Made by a program: the position numbers and the translations under genes
Source of the DNA: Topomyia yanbarensis
Taxonomy: Eukaryota; Arthropoda; Insecta; Diptera; Culicidae
Assembly (NCBI RefSeq): GCF_030247195.1
Contig: NC_080672.1
Location: forward strand, 399,297,037 to 399,361,036
DNA: 64,000 bases
Reading direction: 5' to 3'
Notes under the pieces: model-generated
Seen by the model: the letters and a program-made list of their open reading frames with translations, nothing else
The model's database searches: none
What the model was told of the DNA's origin: nothing
Shown here: in pieces, positions 24,040-36,734 of the stretch
Layout: each line of letters starts with the position of its first letter
Numbering within the stretch: position 1 is the stretch's first letter

Positions 24040-25191
24040 AAGAATTTGAATATTTGCAACTCTGTTCTGGACTCCCTAGAAATAGGTGGCATATTTCTTT
24101 TCGCTCGAGTGCTGTCAGTTCAATCGAAGATGGCGCGAGCATGTTGTACGGTTTTACGAAACGCATGGTCATCGTGGAAAAAAGTATACGGTGGACCACT
24201 TTAAAGACGAAAATGCCCGGGAGTACAGTTTACCGGATCCTGGCATCCCTGAGCGTGGAGTGGAAGGCCGGTAGCGGCCGTCCGGCGAAGATTATGACGA
24301 AGAAAAGGAAGGAAGCGTCGAAAAAGCTGTTCGACAACAAGGACGGAACGAGTTTGCGTAACGCCGGCCGAAAATATCACTGCTTCCATACCTTGATTCA
24401 CCGAACCCTCAAGATGGAGGACGTTATCTGTCGGAAGACGATTCGGTCCCCCGAGTATACGATCGTGAAATCGCAGTGTCGGTGGATGACGAAGAACTAC
24501 CGCGGCACGTCGTTCGTGCTGGACGACGAAAGTTACTTTCCGCTTCCAGGAAATGACAGATACTATTCCAGCGACAAGTTGGCCACACCCCCTGAAGTAA
24601 AATATAAGTTTAAGCATAAATTTGAAAAAAAAAAAAGTTATGCTGCACATCGCCATATCGGAGAGGGATTTCAAAGCCGTGATTCAAGCTGAGCGCTCTG
24701 GCCCTCAATCAACAGGTATACCAGGAGGAGTGTCTTGAAAAAATTCTCTCGCTGTTCTTAAAGGAGTATCATGCGAATGGAAAGTAGCAGGACAAGGCAT
24801 CTTCCCATTACACCAAGAAGGCACTGGAGTATCTTGAGCAGAAAAAAATACCGTACGTGCCGAAAGAAAAACACCCAACCAACTTGCCCCAGCGCCGTCC
24901 CATTGAGGATTTTTTCGGCTTTCTCAGTGCCCTAGCGTACAAAAATAATTGATGGGCCAAGGATACGAAGCAGTTGACCACCAGGATCCGGAATTGTATC
25001 CGTAAAATGGACGTCAGTGCTGTCCAGCGCTCTTGTGAGAGCATCGTGACTAAGTTGCGTCGTACGGCTGACCAATATTTATTAACGTTTTTTTGAAGAA
25101 TAAACATTAGGTTCTTAATAAAAAAATACTGAATTCGCTTGTTTTTTAACTACATGACTGAAAAAATTCTTATGATTTATTGAACACCCGT
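24040..25191 (+). pseudogene. DD37E mariner-type transposase relic, copy 1
   Basis: The frame from about 24190 gives a helix-turn-helix region (STVYRILASLS then GSGRPAKIM), the second-Asp region LDDESYF, and DKASSHYTKKALEYL followed by RRPIEDFF. Between the Asp of DKASS and the Glu of PIEDF there are exactly 37 residues. That defines the DD37E (ITmD37E) class of the IS630-Tc1-mariner superfamily, described from mosquitoes. Frameshifts and stops (for example near 24690 and 24950) make it inactive. The 3' terminal repeat ends at 25191 before TA; the 5' end could not be found. A related copy lies at 42989-47465. Confidence 0.8.
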
Positions 25192-25193
25192 TA

Positions 25194-26285
25194 CAGCCGG
25201 TTCTCACGACTTTTTGATGTTTGAGCGGGATTCCGTTCTTGTAAACATCCTTAACGTTTAGAGCTCTCGAATATCTTTTCGCACATCGCTCGACGTGGGT
25301 GGAACCACAGTATGCCAACTATTCACAATCCTAATTGGTAATTGTGCAATCTCTGATTGATTGTCTGTTTAATAATAAACGCTTATTTACCTTTCCTTTC
25401 CTTTCGCGCTTCGTTCATGGCAACGCTTTCCGCCAGTACATTTTCCTCGTACCCCCATTACTTTGGCCGGTGTAAATAACCACACCATTCTCTGCTTGAC
25501 GTGTAGCCGCTGCAAGCATTCAGCTACTAGTCTGGCCTTGCGCGAATTCCGTACATCACCAGAAAATGGACATAGTCCTAATATCAATGACATCGGGGAA
25601 ATATCCACCATCTATAAAATCATTTCAGAATGGGAGCGTGTTTCGATAGAAACCTCTCGATCTAGTGTGCATCGTCTCGAGAACAAAGGAAACATTCTAT
25701 TTATTTGTGTCATTCTGAGTACAGTTGACGAAAAAGCTCTACTCCGACCCAATAGAGCGACCGATGACTTTAAATTCTGTTGAATTGGACCGACTTTTCG
25801 TGACGTGGAACATCTTTTGAAGGTTAAAAAATGACTAGACTAGACTAAAAGTAAGACGATGATGACCTAACACCACGTACCCCTCCTGAGTTAATTTCAG
25901 AATGCATGTCGCAATATGGAGAAGTAGAATCAGTTACACCACTTTCGTGGTGAAGATGTATTATTGAAGAAGTCAATAAAAATGACGACGTATTTACACT
26001 GGTAATCTGTAAGTACAAGAAGCAGGGAAGAACATCTAATCGCGAGCACCAAGACTCCTTTAACGATGATGACCTTGAAATGAAAAACAAAACAGAATTA
26101 AATGACCCCCATGACGCAGTAGGCGAGCAGACCAATGTTTCCCTGCCGCGAAAGAAGGTCTCCGCGCGCATTTGTTTTCATCCATCTCTGCGCCCACTGA
26201 TTGCCTACGATCACAATACTCTGTGTACATTTTTTACATTACTTTTATCTTAAGTGTGTTATCTGAAGAACATTGAGATGAAAAA
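25194..26285. other. Intergenic, nothing recognised
   Basis: Several open frames of 70-110 codons exist on both strands, but none has a recognisable domain. It may contain old transposon DNA. Confidence 0.4.
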
Positions 26286-26299
26286 GTCTCACCAGCAAA

Positions 26300-26530
26300 A
26301 CATGGTGCTCCGGCCAAATACGGCGGGCTTTGACTTCCGGGCCCTATTCTCACAGTCACGTCACCTAGTGACTAGAAGGAAATTTTATTATAGTCACTAG
26401 GTGACGTGACAGTGAGAATAGGGCCCCCGGTCTTTTCGTATAACATCGAACATTCGCGGAGCTTAGATGCTTTCACGCAATACGCAGTGTTGATAACGTG
26501 CAACAAATTGGCTTAGACGAATAGATTTAT
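26300..26530 (+). repeat. Diverged copy of sequence inside element D (44160-44315)
   Basis: TGGTGCTCCGGCCAAATACG here matches TGGTGCTCCAGCCAAATGCG near 44169. CAACAAATTGGCTTAGACGA near 26507 matches CAACAAATTAGTGCAGACGA near 44290. Spacing agrees once the 88 bp hairpin at 26339-26426 is removed, so this looks like a homologous fragment into which the hairpin inserted. Confidence 0.45.
26339..26426. mobile_element. 88 bp foldback MITE (near-perfect hairpin)
   Basis: Arms of 36 bp at 26339-26374 and 26391-26426 are inverted with one mismatch; each contains GTCACGTCACCTAGTGACTA. They surround a 16-base AT-rich loop. It is non-coding and could fold into a long hairpin as RNA or single-stranded DNA. 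No target-site duplication is obvious. Confidence 0.75.
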
Positions 26531-26540
26531 TTTGGATAAC

Positions 26541-27807
26541 AACTTCAAAGACGTTGTAGTGTGTGACTACGACCGGTTAGAACAATGAATCCGTCACCGG
26601 GTGGTACAAACGAAGATAACCCATACTCACACCATCACCTGCGTCGATCCAGCAAGGTGCGCGAAATTTAAAACAAGACTCACGGTGGAGCTCCTACTCC
26701 TAAACTGTCGGGAGTTCGAAGACCTGCGATGACACAATAACCTGTCCTCCTCCTGAATTTGACAAATCGCTTCGAACACTGTCATATAAATTTAAATAAA
26801 TTTTCGTATCTTTGAAGAGAAATAAAAAATGCCGTCGATTCCGCAAATACATCCGCAGAAGACAGAAGCCCGAAGACCTGTCGAGAAATCCCTGTGTCGG
26901 ACACTTTCTTTTAGATTCTTTTCGTATTCGTCGCTCGAAATACGTTCTAGACCGTACTCTGAAGGGATACGCTTAATCAATATCACCCCTTTGAAGTGCT
27001 TTTAAAGATATATTTATACTTTTCTTTTCATTTGCTGACACTACCTACCAGTGTGATCAAAATCGAAAATTACATTCTTCGTTTCACTTCCTGCTTCCTT
27101 AATATTCATAGTAGTTTCTTTGCTGCTGTTAATATTTATATGTAGGTATATATGATAGAGTAATTTTAGCGACAGATAGCAGACGCTTTGCTCTGTCCTA
27201 CACAAACTCTAATCTAGCTGTTTGTTGGCTTTTCTTACACTCCCTAATTTTTTTCGTTAGTTCGTTTCTTCTCTAAATAGATTGGCAATGTTCAAACCTA
27301 TAACAAAAATTCTCTCGCAAACAATCTCAACCGTCACTTTGTCGACGCCAATCTGAATACTGGCCGTACTGCAGTAAAACCCTCAATGCTCATGCAATTA
27401 TGCAAAAAAACGGAGCCGAACAAAACTCATAATTTGCATTGGAATCAGTTGCGAAAGTAAATGCGTACTAAACAAGGATGCACAACTAACTGAATTGATC
27501 GAGCGAAGAGATATTGCTACTCTGTTAAAATTTTTTGAGAGTATAAATAATTTAATAAAAATATAGTAACATTTCTATAACCTAACTAGAAGCGCTCACT
27601 CGCTGGCATTCTCGTGCTCGTCCATACCTCAGAAAAAAAATGCAGTAACAATTCTACACATACCATGTCAAGCTGACATGGCTCGCACTATTCTTATCCT
27701 CATAAAAACATTCGCTCAGTAGAGTACTAATAAGGAAAAAGTTGGAAATCATAACGTAACGTGCATTTCAAGACTGCCAGAGCACAACGGAAACTCCTGC
27801 CGTAAAT
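26541..27807. other. Intergenic 3' of WDR48, nothing recognised
   Basis: No supported feature. The part next to 27807 should hold the WDR48 3' UTR; no clear AATAAA was found close to the stop. Confidence 0.4.
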
Positions 27808-30654
27808 CTAATTTGACTTGGTTCGGTAGTGAAAGGTGAGGTCCGACGATTGCTTCCAGATGAAATGCCGCACCGTTCGAAGGTCCATGTTGGGATCGCA
27901 GACCTGAAAGAAAAGATGTTAGGTTAGTCGCGTCTATGAAGAGGATCGTTAGAAAACCTTTTCAAACGAATGTAGTTGAATAAAATCTGACTGCCGTTTT
28001 ATTTTACTGTCGTGATTGAGAATGTAGATTACATTCATTCGAAAAAGAAATTCGTCGTTATGCAGAATAAGGCTGTATGACATGAAAATAAGATGTAACG
28101 AATCGAACGAGCGTTTTCTCAATATTTTCCATGCCCTTTTCGTTCTTGCCCAACCCAAATTACTCAACTAATATCTAAGGATTTATTTACAAATTAACTC
28201 ACCACATCGTTACACAGCAGCTCAATCCGCTCCTCAGCTGGTACCTGGCTGCCCTCGGAGTTGGCATCGCTTTGGCTGTTGTTCTGGGATGAGTTGGAGT
28301 TACCGGTACTGGGCGGTAGCTCGGTGCCTAGCACTTTTTCCAGCACATGCTCGCACACTTTCCGACACTGGATGAACTCGTTGGCGATTAGCCGTTCCTG
28401 GTTGATTAGATCAAGCTTTACGATAAATGGGAAATATAGGCACGGGTTCGAGATGGCAAAAAAAGGAATGAAAAGCTGTTGTCAAGGTTTTTTCAACCTC
28501 GGAGCGAACGCGCAAACCAAACGAAACTTACCTTTTTACTGCGATCCTGCTTCAGCATCGAAGGATGTGCCAACAGGTAGAAGGGAAGCTTGATGAACTT
28601 GGGAATCGTTCGCTCGATTACAACATTGGTCACCCAGGACGGAACCGTTTCGCTAAGCAGAGCACTTTCTGTCTCTCCGGCGGCATCTTTCACCAACAGT
28701 CGACAAACGTTTCGACCGCCAACTTCGCTGAAAATAATCGGAGTGTGTTTCGGTACAATAAAGTACTCGTTTCCACGAATGTCTCCATCACAACCGTTTT
28801 CCATATCGGGTCCTCCCTGCAGGTGATGATGAGGTGGAGGAGGTTTCCAATATTCCAACAAGGCCTGTAGCAAAAGGCTACCGTAGTTTACTTTTGGATC
28901 CGTACCCGATTCGGCGTGTTCCGATAGACCAGCCTCGGCGGAGACCCACGCCGCAAAACAATCCACCTCATCCTGACCTAGGACTATAGTTGGCATCTAA
29001 AAAGAATCAAGAGTTCAGTTGACAGCACCCAAATTTAACTGATTTTTTAAGCTACCCCTGTTTTTAAATCCACCGTGAACCAGTTCGGAACATAAACCCT
29101 TTGACTGCGCTTTTTAACTTCCTCTTCGTAGTCAACTTTTCCCAAATCCTCCACTTTCTTCACTTTCAACACGTCATATATTGCCACGTTCTGTTCGCTG
29201 TCTTTTGTCAGCATAAACCTCTTATCGTTTAACACGTGGTACTTTTTGATTGCCGCCCCTCCCTTGATGCAAGCCACTTCATATCCCTTGCCCTGGCAAC
29301 TACCGGTTGCACCAGCAGCATTCGTTGATCCAACTGCAGCCGTTGAATTCGTTGTCGGAACCCCATCAACGATTCCTCCACTGCTGCTATTGATGCTAGT
29401 GTTGCTGCTGTAGTTGTAGTTGCTTAACTTTTCCGTCTTGTTAAGCTTCCAACAGCGAACGTCGCTATTCCAGGTCGTCGCCCAAACGCCGGTTTGATCA
29501 ATGTTGTAACATAGACTCAGTACCGGTGCCCGTTCCTCGCAGATAAGTACACTATTCGTTGCATTGCGCAGCTCCGTCATGATAATCTTTTTATCCCTGC
29601 TACCGGAGATCACATGCGAAAAGTTGTCCGTCATGAGCAGTGCCCAAACGCCTAAAATTATTCAAACTCATAACTTTCAAATTACTCATGTCAACCATGG
29701 AGGAACTTACCTTCCGAGTGGACACTGATTGTCTGGATGCAGCGCTGCTGGCCTATGCTCCACAGCTTAATCTTTCCATCAGAGCTGCCCGATACGACCT
29801 GCGTACCGTCTTCGGAGACCACCAGCGCCTTTACGTTTTCGGTGTGTCCTTTCAGTTTCGCAATTTTATTGCACGTTCGAGGGTCCCATATGCGGAGTGT
29901 ATTCTCGGTGGAACCACTTACAATGATCGTTCCGGAAGGGTTCATTGCCAGGCTGTAGATCGAATCTTTTGATCCGGTTATGCTCGATGCTGCGAAAACA
30001 AAAAGCTAGTAAAAATGTCTTATTTTATAACCAAACAAAAAACTCACTCGTAACGGTATTGTTGGAAGCCGTCAGTGCCGTCAACGTATTTACATCCCAC
30101 AGAAAGATCGCTTTGTCCAGTCCGGCGCTGGCAACCTGCTCGCGATCCTTTGCATATGCCAAAGCCTGTACGTAATCCCGATGAGTTCGCAGCGTCGACA
30201 TGCAGAATCCTTTGTGGGCGTTCCAAACTTTGACTGTAGTGTCACAACTGGCACTAATTACTATAGATAAAAAGAACACAAATTATCACAACAGTGCGTT
30301 ACTTTAAGGTGAAAAACTTACAATTCCGTCCGCCACAACACAGGACAATGTCATTCACCCAATCGTTGTGATGTTCCATACTTTGAATGTACGGTTCCTG
30401 TGAGTTCGGTTGGGTCGAGTTCCACACACGAATGATGGCATCGCGACCGGCCGAGTAGAGCCGACCATTGACCGGATCCAGCTGGAGAGCATTTACCCCG
30501 TTGCGGTGTCGTTTCTCTTCCGCATCGCGAATGACAAACGATACCTGGAAATGAACGTGAGTTGAGTAAAAACATGTTTGTTAAAAAAAAACCAGCGCCT
30601 TTAACCAACCTGCATCTTCTTCCGGCCGCCCTGGTTGTTTTTATGCGTCAACAT
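27808..30654 (-). CDS. WDR48: WD repeat-containing protein 48 (UAF1), complete
   Basis: Eight exons on the minus strand: 30654-30610, 30544-30322, 30260-30048, 29989-29711, 29651-29056, 28996-28532, 28415-28203 and 27903-27808, about 709 aa. All splice sites are GT..AG and keep frame. The start is [17 protein letters not shown] repeats follow through about residue 360 (for example [52 protein letters not shown]). The SUMO-like-domain region ([18 protein letters not shown]) and a conserved C-terminus ([15 protein letters not shown]) follow. The order matches metazoan WDR48, which activates the deubiquitinases USP1, USP12 and USP46. A Ser/Thr/Asn-rich insert near residues 240-280 may explain the slightly larger size. 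Introns are 58-299 bp. Confidence 0.95.
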
Positions 30655-31297
30655 AATTGCCGATGGATCCGATTTGGATAGCTAACGTACCACTGTTTGT
30701 ACTCGCACACACGTAAGATAGCTAATAACCGGTGCAGACAGATCCGAATCGAAACTGTCCCAGCTTTCAGATACGCACGGAGTGCGCAGCACTTCACAGA
30801 CTACCAGCACCAATAACGGGGCCAGCTGCAGCCAGTAACAACATCTGCCCAAAGAGGGGAGCTTGCCCTATATAAGGCTAATGAATGGAGTAAATTGCAC
30901 TTTTGCGAAATGACTTTCCTTCGATTCAAGCAAATTGGAAAAAAGATGATTCGCTCGAAGAAACTTCGACCGGTTCGAAACGGCTACCGTTTTCAATGGT
31001 ATTCAATTGAACTGCACTTCGAACGCAGGAAAATGCATGCACACGCACAATTTGGTACCGTTTGCAGAAAATTTTCACAAAAATAGACGGAAAAACTACG
31101 TTTCCATTTGTTTACTTGCAAAGCTATGAGGAAGAACCGAATTCTTGACGTTTTACAGCCGATCGTTCGCCCATTCGGCATAGAGCTGTGCGACATGCGG
31201 GTCGGTAAAGAAGATTTTTGTACGTTAACGGGTGAGACGATGAGAATGGCTTTCAGACAAAGAGGTAATAGAATGATTTCCAGTCAAATCGTTAAAA
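30655..31297. other. WDR48 upstream region
   Basis: This contains the 5' leader and presumably the promoter of WDR48. No other supported feature; small open frames on both strands have no recognisable product. Confidence 0.4.
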
Positions 31298-31964
31298 ATT
31301 CAACGCTTTTTCTTGAAAAGGGCGATACTAGCAGTGACACCATTCAAAGAAAATCAACAGTGAATATTTCCAGACTTGGTTTTATTTCCTATTTAAGAAC
31401 TATTGTGTTTTTTACATCCTAGATTGCATGATTCAGTGATCGAAACCCAAAAATTTATAAAGTATTTGAAATTAATAAATTAAAATTTGTTTTTGCTATT
31501 TAAATCGACAAAATGATAGTATCGCCCCTTTGCGATTGTTTACTTTTTCGGTCCCACCTATCAGCATTGAAGTATCGCCCTTACGTTTTTTTTACAATAA
31601 CTACCGTTTTACACCACCGATTTCGTCCGGGTTTTTTCAATAGCGATCATTGTTACTATTTACAGCTGGTATCAGCTTGATAATCCTAAAAAAATACGAA
31701 AAAACCAGTTTCGCCTCTAAACTGCTAGAAAAATAAGTATCGCCCTGTTTGTTTGCATGGAGCGTGGAGGGCGAACCTTTAAATAAACAAACAAAAATAC
31801 AGTTTCGCCCGATGTATTTTTTGCTGTAATTTCAAAAAGCAATATCATAGAATCCAAATTTTTAGGTTAATTTGTTGCGTTTTAAAGCCCTCATTCGCAT
31901 GTATGAAAAAAGCCTTATGTTTACATTTGTAAGTATCGCCCTTTTCACAAAAAAGCGTTGAATT
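31298..31964. mobile_element. TIR element with repeated GTATCGCCC motif
   Basis: The left end (31298-31329) and right end (31932-31964) are inverted repeats of about 32 bp containing TTCAACGCTTTTT and GGGCGATACT. The core AGTATCGCCC or a close variant recurs near 31516, 31570, 31737, 31769 (inverted, GGGCGAAC) and 31803. It is non-coding, about 667 bp. Confidence 0.75.
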
Positions 31965-32979
31965 TCACTCGAATACGTCCATTGAAAAACTCAATAAAAT
32001 TGTTTCAAAACCGTTCAACATGAGTCCAGCGGTGGGCGTTTCTTGAACGGTTATTTGGACGTCGTTCAACGTTGGTCCAACGAACGTGACGTTGTGGATG
32101 CCTCAATTTAACTGCATGTAACTAATGTTGACGTCCCGTTGACATTCTGTGCCAGTGACGGGAACCTGACGTATCTGGTGTTTCGTACCTTAAGTAACTT
32201 AAGACTTAAGTCACTCACCGAGGAAAAAATACTATTGAAATCGATAAGGACCATTTATGGCTTGGCGCCACAAGTATTAGGTATAGAATTCATAAGTCTC
32301 GCTTATGATTTAGAGGGGAAGTAGGCGATTGAGTCACTAACGAATTTCATAAGTCGGGTATATGAATTTATTAAGACATTCTTATAGCTTTCATACATTA
32401 TATTAGACATTAAACCCAAATATGACATTTAATTAAGAATTTTTATAAGGTTCATAAATATATCTTAAATGCAGCTGCTTCAATAAATAAATATAATAAC
32501 ACAATTTTAATTTGTTTTGCTTGATTCAATAATAAGATTAAATTTACGTACAAATTAATTTCTCCAATATGAAAAAAATCCTGCCTAGAATCCCGATAGT
32601 TTCAGGAGTACTATGAATCGGCTATAGCTAAGATTCTATCATGTAACAAGATTGCCGACCGAGGTGCTGCAAAAAAAAATAATGAATAAAATTTTGTGCT
32701 CAATAAGCAAAAATAAACGCTTACCTTTATTCTTCACTTATTTTTAAACGAGCACTAATTTGATGCCAGCTCCAAAAATGTTATTTTGAACTAAGGCATT
32801 TTCACCATATTATTCCTTATAATAATCTTAACACACGCCTATGAATTCCATAAGGTAAAGTTATGAAATTCATGTACTGTTTATGAAATACATAAGCGTC
32901 CTATGGAATCAAAATTGTACAGGTTCATAAGTAGTAACTTATGAAAATCTTAAGAATTTTATCTTCAGTGCTCGAATAG
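31965..32979. other. AT-rich, many CATAAG/CTTATG motifs
   Basis: No gene. From about 32190 to 32960 the words CTTAAG, CATAAG and CTTATG recur in both orientations (for example near 32200, 32290, 32355, 32895 and 32935). They might be the remains of another motif-repeating element, but no terminal inverted repeat could be fixed. Confidence 0.35.
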
Positions 32980-33184
32980 AAATCTCGACAAGTTGTTGAT
33001 TGGACGTCAAAATTCATTTAGAGTGAAAAATCCGAACTAACTAAGTTACCAATCACAGATGTTGGTCGTCAACAAAAGAGAAAATTAAAAACTGTTTTTG
33101 AGCGAACCGTTTATCCGAAATTACTTTTCAAAGAGAATTTTGACAGTTAGATAATGAGCCTAATCAAACTAATTTGTCGAGAAA
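32980..33184. mobile_element. MITE, family member 1 (TTTCTCGACAA ends)
   Basis: The ends AAATCTCGACAAGTT and (inverted) TTTCTCGACAAATTAG enclose 205 bp. It shares AATCACAGATGTTGG and CAAAGAGAATTTTGACAGTT with the element at 34323-34566, in the same order, so the two are diverged members of one family. Confidence 0.65.
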
Positions 33185-33239
33185 CGTACAGTACAAAAAT
33201 CAATTTCCTTTTTCTCAGAAACAGTAACATTTAGTGTTC

Positions 33240-34200
33240 GTTTATAAATAAATATTACATGAAGTTTAAATTTTGTGCCAGAACTCTCCGTCAAACAGGC
33301 GATAGTCAGCTCTTTTCGATCGATATTTTTTTGAAATATCAAAATTACAAATTCAAAAATTTCGAAACAAATATTAAAAAAAATCCAAAATTTACTGAAA
33401 ATTTTAATTACAATAAAATATTTGATGGCTCAAAAATTTTAAAATTTTCACATTTGAAAATATAAAAATTGAAAGATTCAAAAATATAAAAATTCAGCTA
33501 TTCGAAACGAAAAAATTAAAGATTTGCGTATTTAAAAATTAAGAAATTAAATAATTAGGAAAGATTTAAAAAAATTTAAGGCCAAAGAATTTAAAATTTT
33601 CATGCGCCAAAAATTTAAAAATTCATCGATTCAAAAATTAAACATTTAAAATATCTTATGTTTTCCTGAAAGCTCGACCGAATGCGCACACTTTCCTCTC
33701 AAACGGTTAGAACATAGCTGCATGACAGCCATGAAAATAATATATACGCTTTTCATATTACCATAGCTGAGAAATAGCTGGGGATTCTAATTGGCCCACT
33801 TTCCATTAAGAATTTTAAAAATTCAAAATCCAAATATTTAAAACTTTAGAAATTTAAAAATGTACGAGTTTAAAGCTTTAAAGTTTAAATATTTTAAAGT
33901 TCAAAATGCAAAAGATCCAAAATTTAAAAATTCAAGTATTGAAATATTTAAAAGTTTGAATAATTAAAAGTGGTTTCCTTCTGCACTATTGCATTATTCT
34001 ATTAATATGTATTCGTTTATGTTTGCATTTTCGTATTTTTCTATTTTCGAATTTATTTATTTTTGAATGTATTTATTTTTATATTGTCGTATTTTCGTCT
34101 TTTTGTCTTTGTAGTTTTGAATATCTGAAATAAATTTTGAATTTCAGAATTTTTGATGTAGTGTTATTTGTTGTAATTATATATTTTTGAATTCTTGAAT
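33240..34200. repeat. AT-rich degenerate short-period repeat
   Basis: This is dominated by irregular copies of an 8-14 base unit resembling AAAATTTAAAAATTC, interrupted by ordinary sequence at about 33660-33810 and fading into T-rich DNA after 33970. It looks like a decayed minisatellite. A 68-codon frame inside it is a compositional artefact. Confidence 0.5.
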
Positions 34201-34322
34201 CACACTAACATTACCCTAGTAACGTTCACACTAGCTCTGCGGCATAAGCTCACTCCTCACTTGTTAAAGCACAAGTTATAAGTATTATAAAGCACACCTT
34301 ATTTTTTAGCTTAAAGTTTTAC

Positions 34323-34566
34323 ATTTCTCGACAAACATATGATTACGGCTTAAAAGCCAACTGTCAAAATTCACTTTGAATGGAAATTCCGGACAAACCG
34401 TAACTCGCAAATCACAGATGTTGGCAGTAGATTAAAGAGAAAAGTTTTCTTTATCGTTAACTGCTATGTACTGTATCCGGCCAATAACGGTTTGTCCGGA
34501 ATTTCCTTTCAAAGAGAATTTTGACAGTTGGCTTTTACGCCGTAATCCTATGTTTGTCGAGATTTC
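34323..34566. mobile_element. MITE, family member 2, long inverted arms
   Basis: The two ends are inverted over about 80 bp with few mismatches (TTTCTCGACAAACATA, AAAGCCAACTGTCAAAATTC and GGAAATTCCGGACAAACCG are shared). They leave a short unique centre. It is non-coding and much better preserved than the related copy at 32980-33184. Confidence 0.8.
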
Positions 34567-34692
34567 CACTCTCGGTTAAAATTTTACATTTCCACTCTCG
34601 GATTAGTTTATTTAGGTTAAAATACACCCTTTTGGCAAAAAACCGCATTAAAATTAGACCGCTATCGCTAAAGTCTCTAAACTAGATAATTA

Positions 34693-34920
34693 GCGAAGAC
34701 TACATATCAAGAAGACTGGCAACTTTGTCCAGAATCTGGAGACAGTAACAGCAACGCCACTACGGGTAAAGGTGGTACTTCCCATAGTGATGCATATTCA
34801 CATATACAATTTTACATTAAGCTTCCGCCTTCCTCCAATAGAGGCGCTGTAACCTCTGTCGCTTTTCGTTTGTATGGGGCAAGGAAAGAGATATCAGTCT
34901 TCTTAATATGTAGTCTTTGC
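34693..34920. mobile_element. MITE with GC(G/A)AAGACTACATAT ends
   Basis: Inverted ends at 34693-34718 and 34895-34920 match over 26 bp with two differences. AATTA borders both sides, a possible 5 bp target duplication. The 228 bp interior is non-coding. Confidence 0.65.
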
Positions 34921-35806
34921 AATTAGGCAAGCATATGTGTCTACAGCGACATCCGCACTTGACTGTCTTACTCGGCGTTTTGATTGATGGTTACTATTGG
35001 CGATTCTACGTTGAAACCGCTCACAAATAGCGCTGAAAGCAAAGTGTTGCTGGTTTGATTCTGTTCTGTCATAGTACATAAATTTCCTGTAAACATTGGG
35101 AAAAATAAACACCAAATCACCAATCAATTTGTTGATAATTATTTATGAAAATGAAGGAAAACCATCATTTTATAAGATGATGAGTAAACATCTTGCGAAA
35201 AGGGTGTAAAACATAGTGGCTTCTAATATTATTCGCAGATGCTATATGTGTGCTGTTCCGAAATGTAATTTGTTGAGCACGGTAGTCGCCGCAACATCAT
35301 TTCTCGTTCCTCCTAAGTTAAGCTAAAACTTCATGAGATGGTGTAAATTCATGAAACTCTCCAGATGTCGGGCGTTCATTGAATAAACATCCAACGCATT
35401 GGACTAATGTAGAATGACTTAATCTCACTGGGCGGTTGACGAAAATGATTGTTGTCAAAAAGGACCATTAAACGCATTACAAACTGAACAATTTAGACCG
35501 CCATTATGGCACGTAAAAGGCTGGATTCGCGTCACTTCAGAATGAACGTTTAGCAACAGGCATTCTTGAAATGGGTCGAAGGATGTACAATAGAGTTATC
35601 ACTTTTCATCCCCAGAGCTAAAAATGTTTACATCTATGAGTAAATCAATGAATAGATGAAAACAAGTTTCTTCCATAAAAACACTGCCGATTAGTGGGAG
35701 ATGGATTGTATGCATACACACTCACCTTTCGAACGGTATATCGAACTTACCATACAAATGATCGAAATGATTTTTATGGCCAAAAAACAACACCCGACTC
35801 CCATCC
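34921..35806. other. Intergenic before the nested insertion block
   Basis: No supported gene, RNA gene or element. It ends at the left target-site copy of the SINE (35807-35825). Confidence 0.4.
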
Positions 35807-36734
35807 GGGGATGCTCACCTATATGAGCTTGAGCTTGAGCGACCACCCCTGGCTGCTACTTCGTTATCGATCTGGACTAGCTGATGTTGCACAGGAAATA
35901 AGTATACTTGGGAGTAAATGTGCAACTCCGGGTAATCCTAAGTTGTTTTTATTTATCAATACCGGCACCGGCTAGGCCCGAACGTAGATCGCGGAAAGAA
36001 AGGGAAGCGTTGTCCGATACTTGCTTTTGCTAGAGGCCGTTTATACTGCTACTGCTCACACTACAATGATCACGGGAGGAGGATATTTGTTAGTAAGTAT
36101 AGAAGTTGAATTCTACTTCTTCATTACCGACGCCACAGAGGTGACTCCACTATCTGGACAAGATATCGATTCATCAACTCATGGACCAGGGACCAACGGC
36201 TTTACTTCTCCCTTCCGAATAGGGTTGCCACCCCTCCGGGTTTGACCCATAGACTCCGGTTTTCGGAGGCGATCTCCAGGCCTCCGGGTTTTACATCAAT
36301 ATATACGGGTCTGTTAAGACGAAAGATAATTTTTAATTTTATAGTACTGAATTTCTAACGAGTTCTCCAGGTGTTCTCGCTGACTGCTCCTGCAGCGTCT
36401 GTTTTCCAAAGAGAAAACATTTGCTCTTTTGCTTTGCAGCTTTGCGCTCCGCTAAGAATACTGGAAGACACCGCAGTATGCTGTTTTGGAGGAGAGCAAT
36501 GCTCGTTTGACTTATCCTCCACAGCAAGAGTGGCTAGTGCTTTTGGATTCTTTGCGGTTAGCCGAGGAAGTTAAATTCTACACCTATCTTAACCGAACAA
36601 TTTCCATCTTAATAGGAACGATGCAGACAAGGCGTGCGCATTATGCTTTGCTAAAACAACGCACTCAACGGTCAATAGTATGTTCGCCACCATCCGCCTC
36701 TACATCTTACACTCCAGGACGTACCGCCTATGAA

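Noticed and set aside
25463..26171. Frames of about 106-108 codons on both strands
   Set aside because: No domain, no conserved motif, and no promoter or splice support. They may be old transposon sequence.
28565..28870. 101-codon plus-strand frame
   Set aside because: Antisense to WDR48 exon 6, which encodes the conserved SUMO-like-domain region.
29640..29972. 110-codon plus-strand frame
   Set aside because: Antisense to the WD-repeat exons of WDR48.
36220..36345. Short free-standing hAT-type end (AGGGTTGCCACC)
   Set aside because: At first it looked like an isolated element end, but its partner end and matching 8 bp duplication were found at 39425-39445, so it was placed in element E.
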